The position numbers were made by a program, and so were the translations under genes. A stretch of 64,000 nt of DNA from Methylomusa anaerophila (GTDB taxonomy: Bacteria; Bacillota; Negativicutes; Sporomusales; Sporomusaceae): positions 1,784,501-1,848,500 of the forward strand of contig NZ_AP018449.1 of NCBI RefSeq assembly GCF_003966895.1, read 5' to 3'. Of this stretch, positions 58,926 to 64,000 are shown one piece after another; within the stretch, counting starts at the first letter, position 1; each line of letters begins with the position of its first letter. The notes under the pieces were generated by a model. It was given only the letters and a program-made list of their open reading frames with translations, was not told the origin of the DNA and ran no database searches.

Positions 58926-60011
58926 ATGGATAATCAGGATAAGATTAACGAGGTTACCCCGGCTTGCGGCTGCGGGTGTTCGTCCTGCGGCGACTCTGGC
59001 GGCGGGGAGGCGCCGGCGGCTAGCGAGTTTAGTCTGCATATGGAGAAACTGCAGGAAGCAGGAGATGCCGCGGCCATCGCGGCAGAATGCCGCCAGGTTT
59101 TGGCGGCGGATCCTGCAAACAGCGAAGCTTATTTTTGGCTGGGTGTGGTGTCATCCATGGCAGGCAATTACCAGCAGGCAGTGGACGAATACTCCCAAGC
59201 AATTGAGTTGAGTCCGAGAATTTTTCAGTACTATTCTTATCGCGGCAGTGCCTACGCGGCTCAGGGCGATGTCCAGAATGCCGTCCTGGACTATAGCAAA
59301 GCGCTGCTGTACCATCCCCAGGATTGGTTAAGTTACGCCAATCGCGGCGTAATCTATTTGGAAAACCAGATGTATGATCATGCTATTGATGATTTAACGA
59401 AAGCCATTGATTTGGAGCCTGCCGACCTGGGCTCATACCTTAGCAGAGGCGACGCCTTTGTGGCGAAGAACTTGTTTTCCGTGGCCATTGCCGACTATTC
59501 CAAAGTTCTTACCGAGTCTCCGGAAGATACTAACGCGCTAATGAAGCGGGGACAAGCCTACTTTGAAATCGGCATGAACGATGAAGCCATGGCCGATTTA
59601 AACAGGGCCTTGGAACTTGAGCCGGAAAATATCATGCTTCTAGCTGTCCGGGCCTCTGTTTATCTGGGTCAGGGTAAAATGGACGAGGCCATTGCCGACT
59701 TCAGCCGGGCGGCGGAACTGGACCCGGAAGACGCAAGGCCCTACTTTTTCCGGGGAGTGGCTCATGTAGCCAAAAAAGAATACGCCGAGGCCATTGAGGA
59801 TTTAAACCGCTCCCTTGCGTGTAATCCGGACAATGCCCTTACTTATTATAATAAAGCGTTATGCTGCGAAATCGAGCAGCGAACAGAGGAAGCCGTCGCT
59901 GCTTTTAAACGGTTTTTGGAACTGGCCAATCCCGAGGCGGCTGAATTCCAGCACGCCCAGGAACGTATTAAGGCCTTGGATGGTTCCGGTAACGGTGATT
60001 TGATCCAATGA
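58926..60011 (+). CDS. TPR-repeat protein with N-terminal Cys cluster
   Basis: 361 residues from ATG 58926. Residues about 12-25 are a compact CGCGCSSCGDSGGG motif, a possible metal-binding knuckle. Eight or so tetratricopeptide repeats of 34 residues then run to the C-terminus, for example AYFWLGVVSSMAGNYQQAVD and SYLSRGDAFVAKNLFSVAIA and ALMKRGQAYFEIGMNDEAMA. No signal peptide, so it is cytoplasmic. TPR arrays act as protein-binding scaffolds. The same-strand aldo/keto reductase gene starts 52 bases after its stop, suggesting an operon. The partner is unknown. Confidence 0.85.
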   Translation: MDNQDKINEVTPACGCGCSSCGDSGGGEAPAASEFSLHMEKLQEAGDAAAIAAECRQVLAADPANSEAYFWLGVVSSMAGNYQQAVDEYSQAIELSPRIFQYYSYRGSAYAAQGDVQNAVLDYSKALLYHPQDWLSYANRGVIYLENQMYDHAIDDLTKAIDLEPADLGSYLSRGDAFVAKNLFSVAIADYSKVLTESPEDTNALMKRGQAYFEIGMNDEAMADLNRALELEPENIMLLAVRASVYLGQGKMDEAIADFSRAAELDPEDARPYFFRGVAHVAKKEYAEAIEDLNRSLACNPDNALTYYNKALCCEIEQRTEEAVAAFKRFLELANPEAAEFQHAQERIKALDGSGNGDLIQ

Positions 60012-60063
60012 TGCAACCGCCTTACCGGGCCGCTTGCTTCTTTGCTTAGTGGAGGTTGAAGGG

Positions 60064-61071
60064 ATGGAAAAAAGAAGTTTGGGACGCACCGGCTTAATGG
60101 TTACCCCCATTAGCTTTGGCGCTTTACCGGTGCAACGCTGTACATTCGGGGAAGCGGGCGCTGTATTGCAGGCGGCCCTTGATGCCGGCATTAATTTCAT
60201 TGACACTGCCCGGGCATATACGGATAGTGAGGAAAAAATCGGCCGGTATGCTGCTTCGCGCCGCAAGGAATTTTATTTGGCGACAAAGAGCCTGGCCAGG
60301 ACGAGAGAAGCCATGTTGATGGATATTGATACAAGTCTTCAGATGATGCGGACCGATTATATTGACTTGTATCAGATTCATAATATAAAAGTGGAGCAGG
60401 ATTTAAACGCCGTCATGGCGCCGAGCGGGGCATTGGCGGCGCTCAAGGAGGCCAAAGCCGCCGGTAAGATCAGACACATCGGCATTACCGGCCATAATTT
60501 CGGACTGCTGGTTCAAGCCTTGAAATCCAACCAGTTTGACACCGTCCAGGCCCCGTTTAACTGCGTGGAGCAGGGGGCGCTGACGGAACTCTTTCCTTTA
60601 GCCCGTTCTATGGATATAGGCTGTATCGTCATGAAACCCCTGGGGGGCGGACTGATCGAAAGTGCCGATCTTGCTCTCCGGTTTATATTGGAGAATGATT
60701 ACCTGGTGGCCATTCCCGGTATGGACCGGGTGGAACAAATTGCCGCCAATTTATCCGTGACCAGGGATTTTCAGCCATTGTCCGCTGCCGAAAAGGCTAA
60801 ACTCAAGGCTGAGGCTGAAGCCCTGGGCCCGAACTTTTGCCGCCGCTGCGGCTATTGTCTGCCCTGTCCGCAGGGAATTGATATTCCCACCATGTTTATC
60901 TTCCATTTGCAGTATGTCAAATATGGATTGAAAACCGCTATTCCCGACCGTTATGCGGGCCTGAAAGCGAAGGCTTCCGCCTGTGTGGAGTGCGGGGAAT
61001 GTGAAACGCGCTGCCCTTATAATTTGCCTATCCGGCAGCGCATGAAGCAAGTCGCGGCGGACCTTGGTTAA
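60064..61071 (+). CDS. Aldo/keto reductase with C-terminal ferredoxin-like 4Fe-4S domain
   Basis: 335 residues from ATG 60064 (GGAGG 8 bases upstream). The AKR barrel shows RSLGRTGLMVTPISFGALPV, GINFIDTARAYTDSEEKIGR (with the catalytic Asp/Tyr), LATKSLARTREAMLMDIDTS and YIDLYQIHNI. The C-terminal part (about 265-335) carries two Cys groups: CRRCGYCLPCPQGIDIP and CVECGECETRCPYNLPI, as in Fe-S-containing AKR family members from anaerobes. Such enzymes may take electrons from ferredoxin. The substrate is unknown. Confidence 0.9.
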   Translation: MEKRSLGRTGLMVTPISFGALPVQRCTFGEAGAVLQAALDAGINFIDTARAYTDSEEKIGRYAASRRKEFYLATKSLARTREAMLMDIDTSLQMMRTDYIDLYQIHNIKVEQDLNAVMAPSGALAALKEAKAAGKIRHIGITGHNFGLLVQALKSNQFDTVQAPFNCVEQGALTELFPLARSMDIGCIVMKPLGGGLIESADLALRFILENDYLVAIPGMDRVEQIAANLSVTRDFQPLSAAEKAKLKAEAEALGPNFCRRCGYCLPCPQGIDIPTMFIFHLQYVKYGLKTAIPDRYAGLKAKASACVECGECETRCPYNLPIRQRMKQVAADLG

Positions 61072-61075
61072 GTAG

Positions 61076-61176
61076 TCTGACATCCGGGTATTAGGAACGC
61101 TTCGACGCTGTCGCTTAACCTCAGCTTATCCTAATACCCGGATGTCAATTCTTTAATGCGACATATACATATATAG
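61076..61176 (-). repeat. Family B element, copy 6 (full length, opposite orientation)
   Basis: CTGACATCCGGGTATTAGGA, then CGCTTCGACGCTGTCGCTTA, CCTCAGCTTATCCTAATACC, CGGATGTCAATTCTTTAATG and CGACATATACATATATA. It lies between the Fe-S aldo/keto reductase and the flavoprotein gene. Confidence 0.9.
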
Positions 61177-61195
61177 AAGAAAGGAGCGAAAAAAA

Positions 61196-62077
61196 TTGGC
61201 GAACAATCGGTTTGACGTTGCGGTTGTTGGCGGGGGACCGGCGGGGTTATCCGCCGTTATCACCGGCCGTATCCGCAATAAGGAAATTGGTTTGTTTGAG
61301 CATCTTGACTTTAGCCAAAAGCTTCAGAAAGCTCACATTGTTGACAACTATCCGGGAATTCCCCAGGTAAGCGGTAAAGGTCTTATCCAGCAGTTTGCCT
61401 CGCATGCTTTAGCCCATGGCCCGGCTTTGATAAAAGAAAAAGTGCTCAATATTTTTCCCGGGGACGAGTTCTTTACCCTGCTTACTGCCGGAAATACCTA
61501 CGAAGCCAAAACCGTGATACTGGCTACCGGAGTTGTCAGCACTCTTTTGTTTAACGGTGAGCGGGATTTCCTCGGCCGGGGGGTCAGCTACTGCGCGACT
61601 TGCGACGGGCGTATGTTTGAGGGCAAGGATGTGGCGGTTATCTCCTACACTACCGAAGGGGAAAATGAAGCCGGCTTCTTGGGTGAAATCTGCCGTAATG
61701 TCTATTATCTGCCGCAGTACAAAGGTGACTTTTCCAAGATGCGGGCCGAGGTAAAAGTCCTGGATGCCAAGCCGAAGGCCATTTTCGGCGACGCACAAGT
61801 TGAAAAGCTGGTGACGGACAAAGAAGAGCTAAAGGTCCATGGCGTTTTTATCCTGCGGCAGTCCGACCCGGTAGAGAATATATTGCCGGGATTGGAACTG
61901 GACGGCGAAGTAATAAAAGTCAATCGTGACATGTCCACCAGTATACCCGGGGTATTTGCGGCCGGCGACTGTACAGGCAAACCCTGGCAGGTGGCCAAAG
62001 CCACCGGCGAAGGCCTGATGGCCATGCTCAGCGCGATCAGTTACCTGGGTTCAAAAAGGGATAGCAAGCCTGAATAA
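61196..62077 (+). CDS. Thioredoxin-reductase-like flavoprotein, NADPH motif degenerate (FFTR-like)
   Basis: 293 residues from TTG 61196 (GAAAGGAGCG upstream). FAD binding: VAVVGGGPAGLSAVITGRI at the start and GVFAAGDCTGKPWQVAKATG at the end. The redox CxxC is present (VSYCATCDGRMFEG). The usual NADPH Rossmann motif just after it (GGGDSA in TrxB) is replaced by AVISYTTEGENEAGFL, and the HRRxxxR motif is not seen. This is how ferredoxin-dependent flavin thioredoxin reductases of Clostridium look, so I infer that ferredoxin may be the electron donor. A partner thioredoxin is not adjacent. Confidence 0.8.
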   Translation: MANNRFDVAVVGGGPAGLSAVITGRIRNKEIGLFEHLDFSQKLQKAHIVDNYPGIPQVSGKGLIQQFASHALAHGPALIKEKVLNIFPGDEFFTLLTAGNTYEAKTVILATGVVSTLLFNGERDFLGRGVSYCATCDGRMFEGKDVAVISYTTEGENEAGFLGEICRNVYYLPQYKGDFSKMRAEVKVLDAKPKAIFGDAQVEKLVTDKEELKVHGVFILRQSDPVENILPGLELDGEVIKVNRDMSTSIPGVFAAGDCTGKPWQVAKATGEGLMAMLSAISYLGSKRDSKPE

Positions 62078-62099
62078 TGAAGGAAAGCAGCCATGCAAG

Positions 62100-62140
62100 C
62101 AAGAATACGCCGGGGCGGGAGCCCTGGCGTATTCTTGCGC
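62100..62140 (+). terminator. Strong terminator
   Basis: CAAGAATACGCCGGGGC pairs with GCCCTGGCGTATTCTTG around GGGA. It separates the flavoprotein gene from the convergent GNAT gene. Confidence 0.85.
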
Positions 62141-62223
62141 TCTATCTACAATAAACCACCCGCACATTAATATAATCAAAACTATTGATATTCAATTTTT
62201 CAATACCTACAATTAATCTACAA

Positions 62224-62697
62224 TTAATCGAATTTTTTAATCATGATCAGACATGGATTTTCTTCAGCCCACATTTCCGTCAGGGTAATGAGCGGTTCAA
62301 ATCCTGCTCTCGTATAGAACTTTCTTGTTCGCTCGTAGGGTTCATATCGGGCTTTTTCACTCAAGGTCTTTACAATCACATATTTACAACCGTTTTGCCT
62401 AAAATACTCAGCCGCTGAAGCCAAAAGCTTTTTCCCTATACCTTGGTTATGGTATTCGGGCAACACGCCAAATACATAAATATCACCTGTATTTCCATAA
62501 TGAATTTTAACGGAAATAAATCCAACGCTACTTTCATTTTGATTTAAGGCAATCCAGTATGGAAGTTTTGCAACGTTTTTCACATATTCGCAGAGCGCTT
62601 TTTCATTGCCAAACCATTCGGGCAAGCTTCTAAGAATCTCCTTCGTGTGCAGCGATTTCATAGCTTCATCGTTTATTCTAACTATCCTGATGTTCAT
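62224..62697 (-). CDS. GNAT-family N-acetyltransferase
   Basis: 157 residues from ATG 62697 (minus), behind GGGGGAGAGG. The acetyl-CoA motif is FGVLPEYHNQGIGKKLLASA with the QGIGKKL loop. The N-terminal part (MNIRIVRINDEAMKSLHTKE) and C-terminal YEPYERTRKFYTRAGFEPLI are typical. Substrate unknown. It stands alone, convergent with the flavoprotein gene. Confidence 0.9.
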   Translation of the reverse strand: MNIRIVRINDEAMKSLHTKEILRSLPEWFGNEKALCEYVKNVAKLPYWIALNQNESSVGFISVKIHYGNTGDIYVFGVLPEYHNQGIGKKLLASAAEYFRQNGCKYVIVKTLSEKARYEPYERTRKFYTRAGFEPLITLTEMWAEENPCLIMIKKFD

Positions 62698-62820
62698 CAT
62701 TCCTCTCCCCCTTCTTTCAAACATTGCCCTTGTTTTGCAAGGTATGAGTTGTTACACTGCGTAATAATATCCTGGATATAAGGAGGATAGTATCCCAATA
62801 TCTACACCGCTTTCTTTTAT

Positions 62821-63015
62821 TTAAGAAATGACTACTATAGTTTCGCCATCATAGATCATTTCATGGCACTTTAATTCGCCTCGATAATATCTCATAACCT
62901 TTATCAATGCGTCCTCCGGTAATTCAGCATAAACAATGACTGAGTTATCCAAATTGGCTTTTTGACCGCTATATTCCTCAACATTTCCGTCACATACATA
63001 CCAGAAAAATGACAT
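62821..63015 (-). CDS. Small protein of unknown function
   Basis: 64 residues on the minus strand. The sequence is beta-rich and acidic (MSFFWYVCDGNVEEYSGQKA, VIVYAELPEDALIKVMRYYR) and ends in YDGETIVVIS. GGAGGGAC precedes the start. I do not recognise a family. A real gene is plausible from the ribosome binding site, but the short length limits certainty. Confidence 0.55.
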   Translation of the reverse strand: MSFFWYVCDGNVEEYSGQKANLDNSVIVYAELPEDALIKVMRYYRGELKCHEMIYDGETIVVIS

Positions 63016-63268
63016 GATGTCCCTCCGTTCAGAATTTGGTTTATAACATTTGTTACCGACAGCAGGCAGAAGGTTAGTTGCCTAATATTTCGGTTATACT
63101 TGCATCGACGATAGAATGTTTACATATCCACCTATGAACCACTACTTTATCTTGATTAAATTATATCCTAATATTGAACTTATTTCAATCACTAAGAGGA
63201 TAAATGATCTAAAAATTTTTATGTTACAATCACAATTAGGATAATTACTGATGGAGCGATATATATAT

Positions 63269-63574
63269 ATGAATATAGGAGCAATGATTAAATCCGAGCG
63301 GAAACGCCAAAATATTAGCATGAACACATTAGCCAAGCGGGCTGAGATTGGACAATCAACATTAAGTTATATAGAAAGCGGTCAAAGACAACCAACCTTT
63401 GAAGTTATAGAACGTATTGTTAAAGGATTAGGCCTTACTCTTGGCGAGTTCTTTACTAAAGAAAAGTCGGAACTTGAACCGGAACTTCGCCGTTTAGTAG
63501 ATACAGCTAAAAAACTTACACCTGAGCAAAGAGAATCTCTTCAAAGATTGTTAGATGCGATAAATAAGGATTAA
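63269..63574 (+). CDS. XRE-family helix-turn-helix regulator
   Basis: 101 residues from ATG 63269. The HTH_3 domain covers residues 1-60: MNIGAMIKSERKRQNISMNT, LAKRAEIGQSTLSYIESGQR as helix 2, helix 3 and the turn, then PTFEVIERIVKGLGLTLGEF. The remaining helical tail (LRRLVDTAKKLTPEQRESLQ) is common in SinR/ImmR-like regulators. It lies alone near the window end. A GATGGAG lies 11 bases upstream of this ATG; the ATG at 63251 is too close to it. Confidence 0.85.
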   Translation: MNIGAMIKSERKRQNISMNTLAKRAEIGQSTLSYIESGQRQPTFEVIERIVKGLGLTLGEFFTKEKSELEPELRRLVDTAKKLTPEQRESLQRLLDAINKD

Positions 63575-63879
63575 CACTGCTTCCGCCCACTGTCAAATCT
63601 TCCAAGGCTACCTTAAAAGTTTTTTGATAATTTCTACAAAATTAAGGGTAATGATCTAACCGCCTTTGTAAGCTTATACAGTTGTAACCTAATAACCTGC
63701 CTGGAACTCCCTCGAAATTATGTCTCATTATTATAACTATTATAACTTTTTTTGACGATAATACTTTGGTGTAATACTGTCGTGAGAACCGTCCTGTAGA
63801 CAATACGTAGACAATATATCAGCCAGAAAGTCCCTGATGGGGTTATGACAATAATAATCGTTCTTTAAGGGGTGTGTTT
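63575..63879. other. Intergenic region with family A remnant
   Basis: No gene is seen. At about 63771-63806 the right half of a family A repeat remains (CTGTCGTGAGAACCGTCCTG, then TAGACAATAC), and this copy would be the tenth. The rest is AT-rich. Confidence 0.55.
63771..63806 (+). repeat. Family A palindromic repeat, copy 10 (right half only)
   Basis: TGTCGTGAGAACCGTCCTGT and AGACAATAC match the right arm and right flank. The left arm is not found. Confidence 0.6.
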
Positions 63880-64000
63880 GTGAATATAAACAACTTTTTT
63901 AAAGGAAAAATAGACTCTGGTTTAGATTTATATAATAGAAAACCACGAGAACCGGAGCCATCTGTTATGGAAAGTCTCGACTATGATTTCGCAGTATCTA
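63880..64000 (+). CDS. Start of an unidentified gene, cut by the window end
   Basis: A frame opens at GTG 63880 behind AAGGGG and stays open to the last base (about 40 codons: MNINNFFKGKIDSGLDLYNR, then KPREPEPSVMESLDYDFAVS). It has no domain that I can recognise. The start is plausible because of the ribosome binding site, but the window ends too early to judge. Confidence 0.45.
   Translation, partial: MNINNFFKGKIDSGLDLYNRKPREPEPSVMESLDYDFAVS

Noticed and set aside
1..64000. tRNA or rRNA genes
   Set aside because: No cloverleaf with a GTTCGANNC T-arm in proper context and no rRNA-like segment was noticed on either strand; a covariance search would be needed to be certain.

Overview
The window reads as chromosome of a spore-forming, anaerobic, diderm Firmicute, most likely a Negativicute of the Sporomusa/Pelosinus type. 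This is an inference from gene content: an activator-dependent 2-hydroxyacyl-CoA dehydratase, a spore-coat (CotF-like) remnant, a T-box leader in front of serC, an HD-GYP protein, many one-component regulators, ferredoxin-type redox enzymes, and a HlyD adaptor that implies an outer membrane. No rRNA or tRNA gene was recognised, so the taxon is not proven.

Layout. 0-20 kb: a partial HxlR regulator, a dehydratase operon (activator-dehydratase fusion, second dehydratase subunit, lipoprotein binding protein), a TetR regulator, a membrane protein, a UbiB/AarF kinase-like protein, an XRE regulator, an HD-GYP protein, a chemoreceptor, a V4R/PAS-PucR sensory pair, an AraC regulator with an MFS exporter, and a complete IS110-type element. 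20-35 kb: a patchwork of small accessory genes (isochorismatase-fold protein, isoaspartyl peptidase, FosX, NUDIX, O-acetylhomoserine sulfhydrylase, two GNATs, MarR/DUF169/monooxygenase, MntA/HepT) mixed with gene relics (group II intron RT, serine hydrolase, class D beta-lactamase, HsdM, a duplicated peptidase fragment). A palindromic repeat, here called family A, occurs about ten times, always in the same orientation. It brackets single genes or butts directly against the broken end of a relic.

35.7-53 kb: the standout region. Two close MFS paralogues in direct orientation bracket a compact type II (aromatic) polyketide synthase cluster. The cluster holds an ACP, KS-alpha with an intact Cys-His-His triad, a chain-length-factor KS-beta with all three residues replaced, a PF04199 cyclase, an ActIII-like ketoreductase, an AOC-barrel-like protein, a small membrane protein, a TIGR04076 protein, a didomain aromatase/cyclase and an alpha/beta hydrolase. 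A TetR-HlyD-ABC-ABC-permease export operon follows. The TetR promoter and a promoter upstream of the ACP gene share the same architecture and TCAAT-type operator, so I infer that one regulator controls synthesis and export.

53-64 kb: mostly housekeeping and redox genes: an orphan ABC ATPase, CCA-adding enzyme, a T-box-controlled serC, an XRE regulator, a TPR protein, an Fe-S aldo/keto reductase, and a thioredoxin-reductase-like flavoprotein without a recognisable NADPH motif, then small genes and an XRE regulator. A second palindromic element of about 100 bp, family B, is found only between 37 and 61 kb, whereas family A is found only outside that interval.
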